The notes under the pieces were generated by a model. That model was given only the letters and a program-made list of their open reading frames with translations, was not told the DNA's origin and did no database searches. Positions 1 to 11,384 of a stretch of 64,000 bases of DNA are shown here, piece after piece. Within the stretch, counting starts at the first letter, position 1, and the number at the start of each line of letters is the position of its first letter. The translations under genes were made by a program, and so were the position numbers. The stretch covers positions 698,763 through 762,762 of the forward strand of contig CAXAMN010015113.1 in the NCBI GenBank assembly GCA_963970005.1. Direction: 5' to 3'. This DNA comes from Durusdinium trenchii (lineage: Eukaryota > Sar > Dinophyceae > Suessiales > Symbiodiniaceae).

Positions 1-118
1 TTGGGTATTACAGTGTGTTGTGCTCTGAGGAAAGTTGGTATGGCCCAGACAATACAACTCAGTGAATCCAGGTGAAACATTGATATCCTCAGACAACAAC
101 ACACACTGTAATACCCAA
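1..118. mobile_element. MITE-like hairpin element
   Basis: The stretch starts TTGGGTATTACAGTGTGTTG and ends with its near-perfect reverse complement, giving terminal inverted repeats of about 30 bp with a small indel around a roughly 60-bp centre. There is no coding capacity. The left flank lies outside the window, so a target-site duplication cannot be checked. Confidence 0.6.
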
Positions 119-2960
119 ACTCTTACTTTCACAAAGGGAAAAAAGGATCAAAAAGGACACTTCGTATGATAAAAAGGACAATTCTCATGAACAAAAGATT
201 TCTTCCTGAAGAAGATGTCCAACTCAAACCCGGTTTTGGGTCCGTGGAGGTGCGGTGTGGAGCCGAGACGCGCGAGACGCGTCACCCGTGAGGAGCCCGA
301 GGAGTGGCCAGATCTGAAGCTGGAAGATATCTTCGGGGACGTTTCGACCTCAGAAGCGAAGAGAACGGAAGAACCGAAGACCGAAGAGAACGGAAGTTCC
401 CCCCCCACAAAGCGAAAAAACGAAAGAGAGAGAAGGCGATGGTCTCCGTGGACAGACGTGAAGGTTCGTTCGTGACACGGTACACGGTCGTCTGGACACG
501 GTCGTCTGCGTGAAGCACATCCCCATCCCATCCGGTGACTCCCAGCCGAAGTTGCGAGTGAAGGTTTCGGACATCGGGTTGGTCAGACCAGACTGGACTC
601 TTACTAAGCTGCTTTCGTTTACCCAGCAACTTGAGAGAGACCCAGCATGCTGAGACCCGGAAAACAGCAAGAAGCATCACGGGAAGGTTGATTGACGGGT
701 CGATTGATGCTTCAAAAAAACACCGTCTTCCACTCGAGAGGGAGCTGGGTTCATTCTCGGATCAGAACAAAACCTGTGGATCCATGATGATCCATGGATC
801 CTGTACCTACCACCTGTGCCGGTCACTGACCGTGCAACCCCAAAGACCGCCCCCCCCCAGACCCGGCTCCGCTCTGAAAGCGCTAACAAACCGAGCGAAA
901 CCGAAGCGAATGGACCGGCGGTTTCGCATGGGCGGCTCAAAGGATGTGAAGAAAGACACGGCCAAGATGCTGCAGCTCGTGGGGAAGTGCCGTTCCTTGG
1001 AGAGCAGACCTGCGGCGCAGCGAGAGAGAGAGTGAGAGTGAAAGACTCTCTGTCTGCGAGAACTCGACCAGACGAAGCTTCTTCGGGATCGATTTTAGGG
1101 GATGCCGCTTTTCCTGTGGCCGAAGAGAGCCACAGACCGAGGTCTTTTTGCTCTCTGCCGAGGTCCTCTTCTATAGCCCTTTTTGGGGGTGCAAAAAAGC
1201 ATAAAGAAGCCCATGGAACCAGAAGTCATCCACTCACATGGGGTTGGACCGGGGGGGACTCCAAGCACGCCACTCCACGCACCCCGCGCTGGCTCTTCTC
1301 TGACTGGAAGAAGAGGCAAACGAGTCAAACGACCAGGTTGCATCCTCTCGATGTATGCTCAGCTTCTGGTGCAAGATCCCGTGGACACCGATCTGCACGC
1401 GCGAGCCGAGCCCAAGGCGCGAAGGGAGTCGGAATGCGTCTCGTCGTCCCCATCACACACGTGAACGCGTGGCAGTGGGAGGTGTGAGAGGATGACCCTA
1501 ACACCAAGTTGAAACACCTCCAAATCATTTTGAAACACCATGCTGAAACACCATGTTGGAGGTGTTCCATGGTGTGGGTTCCACACCATTTTTGGGGCGG
1601 TGCTTGGTCTCCACCATGTAGTTCCACGTCGGTGTCGGTGCATGATCTGACTTAGGTGGATGGCTTGCTACAGACGGATAAGCTGGAGTTCCGCTCCGTC
1701 TGCCGATCCATGCGCCTTTACTTGCTGCAGCTCGCTGGATTTCTCTTCGACAGCCTGTGGTGGTGGAGAATGAAGAGGGACTTCCTTGGGGATCCGGATT
1801 GGTGTAGCTCATCTTGGCGGGGTCAAGACCTCCGCTTTTTTTTGTCGCGAGCCCCGGTCTCTTGCTTCGAATCGAAGGAATCTCACATGAAACCATAAAA
1901 CAGATCCGATAGATTCCTCATCCAAGCATTATATCTAAGTATTTCCAAATTCAATCAAGATCCAACAAAGCTCTTTTCTCGGCTCTCATCCACATCCACT
2001 CTCCCTTCTGTTTTGGGGGAACCCCCCCTACCTGGATACCGTGCACCCTCGACTTCTTGTGCTTGGTGGGCTTCCGCGCAGGGGAACGCCCTGCGCCCGC
2101 CCCTGAAGCGGCCGAGGAAGTGCATGGAACGCGCGCGCGGGCTTTCCTTCGTGCGTTCGCTGCTGGCGGAGCCGCCGCTGTCGGACACCGCCTGGGTGCA
2201 GCCGCCTGGCCGCGCGCGTCCCAAGCGCGAGGGGAGTAGCGTGTTCGGCCGGCAAGTCGAGGGAGTCGTGGGACAGAGACCTGGTGTGGACGCGGTGGCC
2301 GACGCGGTGGCCGACGCGGTGTGAACGGCCGGGTTTTGGAGCCGACCGACCTGTTTAGAGTCCCGACCGGAAGAAATCGACCAGTGAGTTTCAGTCGAGC
2401 GTCTGGCTGGACAAGGTCCTCGTCCCATTTACACAAGGAATTGACTGGGACGAGGTTCTGACCGTTTTTGTCCGCCCACGCAGACACTTCAGATGGGGAA
2501 AGAAAGGAACCTGCCGAGACCACAGATGTTCCAAGATGGGCCCTTCTCGGTCAGAGGCGTAACCGAGGATGTTCGGTTAGGTGCTCACGTGGTCGCGTGA
2601 CATGAAGTGCCAAGCCAAAAGACATGCCAAAGCCACATGTCGAAAAATCTCTGAGTGTCAAGGACAGAGGGGGGGTTTTCTTCCCTTTTGGAGGTCTCGT
2701 GGTGGAAGGTCAAGAGGAATCTTGAAACACATCACGTCCTTCATTTAGCCTGGAAGTCCAGTTCGACTCTGTTTTGCCCCACCGAAGTAAAGGAAGTTCC
2801 ATAGTCAGGGGTATAGTAATGACATCCCCTTGGTTTTTGACCATTTTTTAAAGAGCCAGTCCTAAAGACTGTCCACAGATGTGAACTTCATTTGTTCCAA
2901 TCCAAATCCGGCTCCCGAGCTCCCGAGCTTCTCCCTCCCCACCGGCGTGGTTTCCTCGAG
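119..2960. other. No gene recognised
   Basis: Only overlapping spurious open frames are seen. A small hairpin of AACACCTCCAA with TTGGAGGTGTT lies near 1513-1565, beside repeated GAAACACCAT words. The GC-rich patch at 2040-2330 could hide an exon, but no frame stands out. Confidence 0.4.
2286..2321. repeat. 12-bp GC-rich tandem repeat
   Basis: Three consecutive units of GTGGCCGACGCG, the first one shortened. It is a simple minisatellite. Confidence 0.7.
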
Positions 2961-3106
2961 GAAGTGGCGGGATTTGCACGATATCGACTTCGAGAAGTTC
3001 ATCGGCGCAGCGCTGGTGCCGAAGTGGAATCCCTTCCTTGGGGACTCCCAGGAGACCGCCAGCCAAATGGGCCGGCCGATGCTTCCCTTGTCCGGGATTC
3101 GGCCTG
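2961..3106 (+). CDS. Putative internal exon, unknown protein
   Basis: An AG at 2959-2960 opens a frame with G/C-rich third positions, containing KWRDLHDIDFEKFIGAALVP. It stays open to a possible GT donor at 3107. The other frames are also open here, so the reading frame is a judgement. No family is recognised. Confidence 0.3.
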
Positions 3107-3353
3107 GTATTTTCTAGGATGGTATCCCGAACATTGGCAAAGATGAAGACGCAGAAACGCGAGTTTGCTGGACATGGTTTCCTGCAGGATATTGACTAAG
3201 ATATGCACAATATATTATGTCCATAATAGTTGGCACTTGCTTGAAAAACGGCAGTTTTGATTGAAACGGCATGAAGACCCAGGCATAGCTATGAAGACCC
3301 AGGTATTATGTCCCATAAACGACCAGAACACCTGTGGACACCTGTTGGGACAG

Positions 3354-3440
3354 GACTTGGCGGAGTACAACGATGCCATGAAGGCTGTGGTGGAGCTCAT
3401 GACAACCACCTCCACCGCCAAGCTTGAGAAGTACGCGTGC
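3354..3440 (+). CDS. Putative internal exon, helical peptide
   Basis: The frame opens after a CAG|G acceptor at 3352-3353 and reads DLAEYNDAMKAVVELMTTT, an amphipathic helix-like segment. No clear donor is seen, so the 3' end is approximate. Function unknown. Confidence 0.35.
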
Positions 3441-3489
3441 CACGGCGACAGAAAAAAAACACGCCGGAAAGTCTTTGTACACGTTAACT

Positions 3490-3575
3490 TATACCTGGAC
3501 CCTAGGGGTGCCCAATGGAAGCCTATAGGTAGTGTGGGGTAGTCCATTGGACACCCCTTGGAGGGTCCTGGTATA
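3490..3575. repeat. Hairpin element family A, copy 1
   Basis: An 86-bp palindromic element running from TATACCTGGACCC to GGGTCCTGGTATA. The left arm has lost a few bases compared with the other copies. The central loop GTGTGGGGTAGTCCATTGG is shared with copies at 8002 and 15196. Confidence 0.7.
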
Positions 3576-4290
3576 GGTTTCTTCGTTTTTTTTCGCTCTT
3601 GGTTTCGTGAAGCCCAGCGCTTCTTCTCCGCAATGGAGCCCGAAGCCACGTTCGGCCGCCGGGGTGGCGAGCAGCGCTGCTCGCCCCCTGCTCGCCTCGG
3701 ATCAAGGCAGGACCTCGCGCACCTGCCCGAGGAGAAACGCCGCCGCGGCATCGGAGGACGGACCCTTTTTGGGCGCGGGGAGCGAGCGAGGAGCATGGAG
3801 GGGTAGACAGGTTTCATCAGGTTTCCACAGTGCAGGGCTGGTCAAAGGTGAGGAAGAACTTGAAGAAAAATGCGAAAGAACAACAACAACGACATATATT
3901 TTGTATACAATGATCAATCGACATTCAAGTCATGAACCCAGAAAAAGAAACTGTACATTTGCATACGACATGGATCATCCAAGGTTCACTTCTTTTTCCG
4001 ACCCCACAACAATGCTTTTTCGGATGGTTCGCTCCTTCGTTTCTGCATCAGACGAGGCCTCCTGCTGGCTGTTTGCCAAGAGCCAGGTTTGCTGGCCGCG
4101 CTGGAGGACTGACGTTTTGTGGAAAGAATTGCTTCCAGCAGTGGCTTACAGCAGTTGCTCTGAAAGCATGGTCTTTCGAGTTGTTGAAAACGGTGAAGCG
4201 CGGCTGAGAGCCCTGTTCCGAAGGGCAGCCTCCTCTCTGTTGGGCCAAAGGTTCAATCATTTCAATCTTCAACTTTCAAATTAATATATT

Positions 4291-4384
4291 AACAAGGACG
4301 CTACTAGGTGGAGGCCATGACTATTTGGTTGGAGGCCCTCACTACTAGTAACAAGAAGCTACTAGTTTGGAGGCCATCGCTAGG
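4291..4384. repeat. TAGTAGC/GGCCTCCAACC dispersed repeat, copy 1
   Basis: A cluster of CTACTAGTAAC and TTGGAGGCCATCGC words in the reverse sense. It belongs to a nine-member family in this window. Confidence 0.6.
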
Positions 4385-4475
4385 AACTCCCAAAGACGCC
4401 CGCAGAATCTGAGCAACACGTTCCCTTGGGTCTCGAAGAAAGACACCACCCAGCCCCGCCTTCTCCCGACTCCAG

Positions 4476-4561
4476 CCTTCGCCGACCTCAAGGAGCCGCA
4501 TCATAGGCCTCCCTGGCGGCCTAAGCTCTCGGAGTGGCTGAAGAGCAGCCAAGACCTCAAG
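4476..4561 (+). CDS. Putative internal exon, unknown protein
   Basis: A pyrimidine-rich acceptor (CTTCTCCCGACTCCAG) precedes an 86-nt open frame, phase 2 at the start and phase 0 at the end. It contains PKLSEWLKSSQDLK and is followed by a GT donor (GTCTCC). Its end phase matches the start of the next candidate exon at 4861 across a 299-nt intron. No family is recognised. Confidence 0.45.
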
Positions 4562-4860
4562 GTCTCCGACAAGGACCTCAGCAGTCGTCCCAGCACACGG
4601 TCGACCCGCCGAGTTCGGACCGCGTGACCGACCGCGCGGGGGCGCGGACCGGTGTGTGACCACCGACCGCGTCTCTCTTGTTTTTTTCTGGTGTGCTCTG
4701 CCGATGTGCAGGGGAGGGTCCGAAAGGCTTAGAGTATGGACCAGTGCTCAATGAATTTTTGATGCAGGGAGTCGACTGGTCCTCCAGAGCTCACCAGACA
4801 CGGCCTGTCAAGGCCTGTCGCCGGAAGGTAGAAGCTTGAGTGAGCTGGCCTCGGTCGCAG

Positions 4861-4948
4861 GAGCGCATGTTGCTACGCATCTTCTCGGGCGACGATGAGC
4901 CCATCAATGAGCTACCAGAGACAGAGCAGAAGCCCAGAGAGCAATGGG
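4861..4948 (+). CDS. Putative internal exon, acidic peptide
   Basis: Acceptor TCGGTCGCAG|G and donor G|GTGACT bound 88 nt that are open in one frame. It encodes ERMLLRIFSGDDEPINELPE and a charged tail. It ends in phase 1, which fits the phase-2 start of the exon at 5132 across a 183-nt intron. With its neighbours it forms a three-exon chain that can be read through. Product unknown. Confidence 0.5.
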
Positions 4949-5131
4949 GTGACTGTTGGTGACTGGTTGTTTGGTCGGCGAAGCCCGAACCTGAGAGTGT
5001 AGAAGCACTGCTTCCCTTCATCACCTGAAAGCCCATCAATTTGGGCACGAAAACACGTCCGCGTCGGTGACGAAAGGCAGATGCGACCCATTACGGCGGT
5101 TGTGAGCGACGTATGGCGGACCCACGTTCAG

Positions 5132-5227
5132 CTGAGCTGAGGACGTTCTTGAAGACCTTCGTGACCTACGGCGGCCGCAAGATGGACGACTTGTTGAGGC
5201 CCATCCGGCGAACCCGAATCCGGGCAT
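5132..5227 (+). CDS. Putative internal exon, unknown protein
   Basis: After a TTCAG acceptor the frame reads ELRTFLKTFVTYGGRKMDDL and stays open to an in-frame TGA at 5227-5229. A GAAAGT sequence at 5228 could be a GA-type donor, as used by dinoflagellates, just before that stop takes effect. Otherwise this would be a terminal exon. Confidence 0.4.
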
Positions 5228-6329
5228 GAAAGTATTGAGGAGTGCGGTCAGACGGAGTGCGGTCGTGAGGTTTTCCTCCGGCGAAGGGCTTTTGGACCGA
5301 AGCAACAATTGTAGCAGTTGCTAGATCTCGGCCTAGCAATGTCCTCTATAAGATTGGACCTAGGACCAGGGGTGGTGTTTAGTTGTTTTTAGTCCCATCC
5401 AGGGGCTGTGGATGTGACAAGGGCCCCCAACTCCTTCACTCCTTCCTTCGTTCGGCACCCCCGAGCTCTGTGACTCCTGGCTTGCCTCGTCTCTTCACTT
5501 TTCGCGACCTTTCTGGAAAGGCCCACGCCGGCCGACGCCGGCCTCGGCCTCCGGAACGACGTCCCGGTTCCGACGCGTCGTGACGCGGGACCCTCCTCGA
5601 CGGACCGAAGCGCCGAACGGGTGGCGCGGGTGGCGCGGGTGGCGGACGACCGGTCGCAGGTGGCGCGTGCTGGCGCATTTAGCTGCGGTGCTGATTGCAG
5701 CGCCTGAGACCTCATTGCTTCACAGCCTCCGGATCATGATGCTGGACCGGAAGACGTAGTCGGGGCAACAAGATGGAAGACTCCTCTGGCTGTTTGGAGA
5801 AGGGTCTTTTTGTTTTCGAGCTTTCAGGATCTTTCTGTCACCCCTTCCAGGTTTTTGAATGGCTTGTCTTGTGTCATGGGGGCGAAAGATCTGTGAACCG
5901 AGTCAGTTTCGTTTCGTGTCACAAACTCCATGATTGGTTGGTGTTCACGTGCGGATTGCTGTTCACTCTATGCTCGGGAGTGACAACTGTGTGTCTCCTA
6001 GTGAACGAGACGCACCCGAACGAAGTTGCAGAGAAATGGAACCCACCTCAGACATCCTCCGAGGAGTTTCGGTCGTTTCGGAGGCTCCAAGTGTTCCTTC
6101 GGTGGATGAAGGGGTGCTTTTTTGGAGTATCTCCATCTCATTCCATCTCAATCTAATCACAGTTCTTGCATCGAACTGCCTGCTCAGTGGTGTTCATCAT
6201 GCTTCCATGTTTTCCAGTCGTCTTCGGACAACCGCCCCGACTCCGATCGGTGGTGGCTCCCACCGATCGGATCCCGTTGACCAGCACTCCTTCGTCTCTC
6301 TCCATCCCGTCGTGCCACGGCGGCGCCAG
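5228..6329. other. No gene recognised
   Basis: Probable intronic or intergenic DNA. It contains short GGTGGCGCG-type tandem repeats near 5620-5670. No convincing exon is seen. Confidence 0.35.
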
Positions 6330-6391
6330 GAGCCTGAGAAGCTGACCAAGGATCACCCGCCCTTCTTGCCGGCGATGGATGAAGATATCAG
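6330..6391 (+). CDS. Putative short exon
   Basis: The acceptor GGCGCCAG|G is followed by EPEKLTKDHPPFLPAMDEDI with G/C-rich third positions, then a possible GC donor (GCGCGG). It lies inside a 331-codon open frame (5934-6929) that I otherwise judge spurious. Confidence 0.33.
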
Positions 6392-8001
6392 GCGCGGCTT
6401 CGCCTCCAACCGGCGCCTTCCTTTTCGCCCAATTGGGGGCCGTGGTGAGTCGGTTGGGGGCCAGCTCAGCCCGCGCCCGGCGAGCACCAAACGGGGCTTG
6501 GAGGCTGCCGGAGCAGCGGAGCACGTTTTCGGGTCCTGTCCTTCCGAAGACAACGCGCCCCGAGTGGGACCCGGAGAGGACCGGAGACTGGGAGCCCTGT
6601 GGCCATCTTCCAATTTGGGATTCTGGAGTCTGGAGAGCCCTCCCCACCACGGGGTCATGAGTCGAGTTGACCCAGCAGTCGGACCACTTCCGCTCACGCA
6701 AAAAAAAGGACGCCTCGCTGGGCGGACACCTTTCTTCGCCCCCGGTGGAATGGACATCGAACATCCTTTCATCGCTGTGCTTTTGGATCGTTTGAACTCC
6801 CGCTCCGACGCCGAACCGTGGCCGACGCCGTTTTCCGCGCGCCACTTGCGCCGGCGGACGCCACGTTCAGCTCCCGTTCAGGAGCAGAGTGCTGAAGGCG
6901 AGTGGGGGGGTCGAGTGGATGGCGATTGACCCCAGGTCGAGGTAGAAGGCGATGAACAGTTTCGTTCAATTCGATGCAGCGCTGCAGCTCTGCAACTGGG
7001 CTCTGCAGCTTTGGCTCTGCATGTTCTGGACTGAGAAGGTCGACGTCGCGCGGCAGACGCCTCGCGCGGTGCATGTATCTCCGGCGGCTCGTGCCAGGCG
7101 CTGGTGGAGAGAGGTGAGAACATTTGGAAGTTCAAGAGCCATTGGTGGACACCCAGCTGTGAGCTGTAGCCATTGGGGGGGGTGAGGTTGATGGGATGAA
7201 TGGGATGGGATGATGGACAGAATATGAAAGAAGAATGGGAGGATGATGGGTGATGTGTCGCAAGAAGCACCGAAGACGGACGACAGATGTATCTGCAGGG
7301 TAGTAACTGGGTGCCATTCACTGAATGGCGCGGAAAAGGGCGCAGTCTGGTCCGCCGCGCTCCGCACCGCACCTCCGCACCGTTACACCCGGCAGTGTCG
7401 ACGATCCCGGATCCTCTTTTTCACCACACCACGGAAAGGTTGGTAGAGGAAAGGCCAGACAGTCAGGTTTACCTATGTTTTCGTTTTCGGTTTCGTGGAT
7501 GCTCCGAATTCCTTGCGGAGACGGCGAGTCCTCATCCTTCAGGAAATGCTCCTGTGGCTTCACCTTCTTCATCGGTCCGGGCACGTTGGCATCGGCGATC
7601 CGAACGGGGGGGGTCGAAACCAACGTGAGACGTGAAACGCAGTGTTTTGGGAATGGTCATGAGCTGGTAATCACGTAAGTAGAGTATCATGATCACCTGC
7701 TAATACCAGGTTATACCGTGGTTTTTGCCGGTAATAACCCTGGTGTTGCTGCTATTCTATCATGCGTAATGATTCTGATTTGTTCGAAGCAGATGTGGCA
7801 GACTTGCCACACAAACCAAATGCAGCGGCCATCAGCGTACAAGAGGTTTCCATGCCATGAGGGTCTTGCTTCACGGCTGGAAACGGTTGTTCAGTTGTTC
7901 AGATACGTACAGTATCCCTGCGAGTCAAAAACTGGTCTTTCGGTGACCCGAAAAGGCATTTCCCTTACTTCAGTCCATCAAACATGTAGTCGAACTGGAC
8001 T
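6392..8001. other. No gene recognised
   Basis: Contains GGGATGA-type short repeats around 7190-7260. Several open frames exist on both strands, but none has a clear protein-like composition with splice sites. Confidence 0.35.
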
Positions 8002-8090
8002 TCTACCTGGACCCTCCAAGGGGTGCCTAATGGAAGCCTATAGGTAGTGTGGGGTAGTCCATTGGACACCCCTTGGAGGGTCCTGGTATA
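8002..8090. repeat. Hairpin element family A, copy 2
   Basis: 89 bp running from TCTACCTGGACCCTCCAAGG to CCTTGGAGGGTCCTGGTATA. The arms pair over about 28 bp. The loop is the same as in copy 1. Confidence 0.75.
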
Positions 8091-9623
8091 GGGGTATATA
8101 TAGTATAATATTTGGTTTAGCTGCTTATTGTGTTTCCCTTGTATGTTTCGTGCGAGTGGAGAATGGCAAAAGGCCTGTCCAATGGGTCAAGAAAGAGCCG
8201 TGGGCAGCAAGGGGGAACCTCTTTTGGGAGAATCAGGAGACATGAGCAACCTCATCCCCTCTCCTCCCACTCCTAGGTGAGTGCGGCCGTCCCATGGCAG
8301 GGCGCCCCAGATGGGACCGACGATGAAAGGATTTTCGGAGACAGCACATTGGCACGTTGGCACCTTGTTTCCCATTCAACATTCTGCTCATCTTCTGCTC
8401 ATCTGAAGGCCCGACGGAATGAGAGTACCACTTGGGTCCTCAGGGCGTTCAATGATAGACATCTCAGATCAGATCCAATGGCTTTGAGAGTAGTTTGCAT
8501 TTCACCATCTTTCACCCTCCAGTCTGAAGAAAGGGCTCTCCTCCAGATGCAACTCCGCTCCATGTACTTTCGCATGCTTTTGTTTTAAACGTGCATGACC
8601 GCCACCTGGCTGAGGAAGTGGCCAAATGCCCTGGATGCAGCCTCAAGATCGGCGGAAGGGACCACAACCAGACGGAGCACACCTTTCAGGATGACGAGAG
8701 CGACCCTCGGCCGCGAAAGAGAGGCACCTGCACCCCTTTCCAGGTCTTTCTCCCATCCCGGTGGCGCCGGGACCTTTGAGGCGTGAAACCCCCCCGGTTC
8801 AGACCCGCTTGAGACGAAGCGGAGACGAGACGACGCCACTGACGCCCTCAGACCCAACACGACAGCTTGGGGGTCCGGTTTGTTGCTCGGTTGCTGTGCC
8901 CGCTGAGCCAGAGCAGCTCTCATGTGTGTGTGTGTGGGTGTCACCCCCTGTACCAAAGCCAATGGGAATTGAGTTAACAGCAAGCCAATGTCAGAGTGTT
9001 TTTTTTTTCCGGTCTGACTCACTCGGGTGATGCCGAGTGAAAAGGACCTTCCTGGTGCCGAAGCATCGTCTGACTTCACCGGTCCGGTCGAGACAGTCCG
9101 GGAGACTTCACCGGCGGCTTCGCCTCTCTCAGAGGTCCGAAGTCCAGTTGGAATTTGAGGCTGGTGAAGTAGAGGACATGAACTCCAGGGTTGACTTGTT
9201 GTTGACTTGTTGTTGACTGCTGCTGTTGTTGTCGTCGTCTAATCTCTCATGAGGTCTCCTGTTTGACTCTTCGTTCCGGTTCCGCGCAGCCAACGGGCGC
9301 TTCTCAAAACACCCTCTTTTCAGCGACACGTCACGACGTCTGCCGAGGATCGTTCCCCTTGGGGCTATGTGCTACCCATCGCTGAGAAGGACGAGAAGCA
9401 CGTCTCCTTCCGAGAGGCCGGGCGGGCCACGGCGAAGCGGCGAAGGCCACGTTTCGGCCTAAAGAATGGATGAACCTCTTCCCATCTATTCCCTCCTCCA
9501 GTTGCCAGTTGCCCCCCCCCAAGGACCTCTCTGAAGGAGCTCTTCGATTGGAGCATGAAATCCAACCGTTTGCATGCCAATGTGCCACATGCCAATTGTT
9601 TCGCTTTGGACCATCCTTGGTCA
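8091..9623. other. No confident gene
   Basis: A possible exon near 8590-8660 (HDRHLAEEVAKCPGCSLKIG) lacks clear splice sites. A GTTGACTTGTT tandem lies at about 9189-9230. Nothing else is supported. Confidence 0.3.
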
Positions 9624-9810
9624 GGTGCAGAGCAGCTCGGCGCGCGCCATCCGCTTGATGCTCCATGGCACCATGTACTTGGGCATCATTGCTGCTGCGT
9701 GGCTCGGACCCATCAGATTTCCAGGCCCCATGAAGGGTTTGGCCACCGCAGAGAGCACCATGGCCGCCACACCCGAAAGCGGCAAGAACATGGGAAGCGG
9801 AGGAGCCTAA
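9624..9810 (+). CDS. Putative exon with a membrane-like segment
   Basis: The frame begins after the acceptor CTTGGTCAG|G and runs 61 codons to TAA at 9808. It includes a hydrophobic stretch MYLGIIAAAWLGPIRF and a Gly/Ser/Thr-rich C-terminal tail. If the stop is used this is a terminal exon. Family unknown. Confidence 0.4.
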
Positions 9811-10000
9811 AGACAACCATGGACAAGCGTAATTATGCAATGGGTTTGAAGTGGTCTTTCGATGTGTATAGTTCTTTCCTGTCAATTTGACAATTCACAT
9901 TTGGCATATATTTACTGTCTCAGACCGGGGCCCAACAGAATTTGTTTAACTCTTATATAGCACCAGCAGGCGCATGTCTTTCGCGCGTGTCTTTCGGCAG

Positions 10001-10066
10001 CTGAAACCACCGTTTGAGGAAGCCGAAGATGCCGCGACCTTACACCTCTCTGCAGAACGAGTCCAT
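10001..10066 (+). CDS. Putative short exon
   Basis: Acceptor TTTCGGCAG; 66 nt in phase 0 at both ends encoding LKPPFEEAEDAATLHLSAER plus two residues; donor GTGTAC. Product unknown. Confidence 0.3.
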
Positions 10067-10518
10067 GTGTACCTTGGAGGGAGTGCATAAGACGGAAGGA
10101 GCCGAAGGAGCCGAAGGTGGTCCTTCTTGGGTGAAACATAACTACTGGGTGACTACTTCGTGTCCTTAAAGATCATCTTGTTTTCCTTGGGTAGAACTTA
10201 CTGTACACGATGTTCGCATGTCCTCCCTACGAAGGCCGCCAGAAGGATTCAGCAGCAACATTGGTCCAGCATGCAGGTTGAATTTCTAGGAACGGGGTCC
10301 TGATCACCACCTCCCCGTCGTAGTACTCCTTGATGCTGCGAAATCGCAGCGTACGTGCAGCCCTTCTGTTCACAGCTGGGAATGCAAGACTTCTTCTGTT
10401 CACCCAAAAACCACTGCGGACGGATCGGCGAACATCACCAGTTCGAACTGCGCAGTTCGTTGCGGGCAGACCATTCGACCCCGAGTGGGGGGGGGGAGCA
10501 GGTGTAGACGTTCCTCAG

Positions 10519-10617
10519 GCACTCTGAAGGATTTGCCCGAGTCGGAATATATCGGCAACCACTTCCACAACGACTGGAAGTCCATGGTGGAAATCCTCAG
10601 CAGCAACACGGAGGAGG
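10519..10617 (+). CDS. Putative internal exon, well-formed splice sites
   Basis: Acceptor TTCCTCAG|G and donor G|GTGAGT bound 99 nt, phase 2 to phase 1, open in a single frame. The peptide contains ESEYIGNHFHNDWKSMVEIL. Both splice signals are strong and third positions favour G/C. I do not recognise the protein. Confidence 0.5.
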
Positions 10618-10843
10618 GTGAGTGGAAACCGCACGGAAACGGCCTCAAGCCAGGTTGAGGCTGTGCGGCAGACTGGGAATGGCCTCCACCCTAGAAGCAT
10701 TTCCTCCAACCTACTATGGAATCCCATTGCTATCTATGGTTGTATATTTCAAAAAGGAAACAACCTTCTATGTTGTTTCTATGTTTTTCTGCAATGTACA
10801 AATATGGTAATTGAAAAAGCACATAATTCCGTAGCTGGACCAG

Positions 10844-10933
10844 CCTGTCTGTGTGTCCTGGCTGGAGATTCCTAGAGATCCATAGAGATCGGGCCCAGGG
10901 CGTAGGGTAGTCCAGCCAGGACAGACAGACAGG
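10844..10933. repeat. 90-bp hairpin element
   Basis: Two 23-bp arms (CCTGTCTGTGTGTCCTGGCT... and its complement) differ at one position and enclose 44 bp. The centre, GTAGGGTAGTCCA, resembles the family A loop, so this may be a distant relative. Confidence 0.65.
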
Positions 10934-11303
10934 ATGTTCCTATATATGGGATATCTTACACGATCGGGGGGGGAACCCGTTGATCTCACCCGTGCACCCC
11001 AGCAAGTTCCGCCAAAGACCAGCCAAGTTCCCAGCCAACGATGACACCTTTTGGAGGTCCCCAAAGCCGTAAATGACCAGCAAGAGTTGAAAGGACACTT
11101 GACCAGAAAACACGAAGACACTGTAAAACAACCCATTAGCAGACTAGCACGTGTGCTTCTTTCACTTATAGAATTTGCCACACACGGTCAACCCCAACTC
11201 GGGGGGCCGCTGGGGGTGCGCGGGCGTCGGCGTGCGTGCTCGCGCGCGCTTGGCTTGGCTTGGCTTGCCTCCGCAGAAACAGGCTCGCGGCCGGGTGCGC
11301 CAG

Positions 11304-11384
11304 GATCTGGCGGTTGGACTCCACAACCTGTTCCTGAAAATGAGCAGCTTGGGCGCGTTCACGGAAGAAGGGCGAAGGGGATAG
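11304..11384 (+). CDS. Putative exon, possibly terminal
   Basis: After GTGCGCCAG|G the frame reads DLAVGLHNLFLKMSSLGAF and ends at TAG 11382-11384. It is short and unsupported by a downstream signal. Confidence 0.3.
   Translation, partial: DLAVGLHNLFLKMSSLGAFTEEGRRG

Noticed and set aside
1951..2523. 190-codon minus-strand frame, Arg/Pro-rich
   Set aside because: Composition follows the GC-rich tandem region; no motif or splice support.
5934..6929. 331-codon + strand open frame
   Set aside because: Low-complexity composition with no motif, overlapped by a long minus-strand frame. Only a short piece (6330-6391) looks exon-like.
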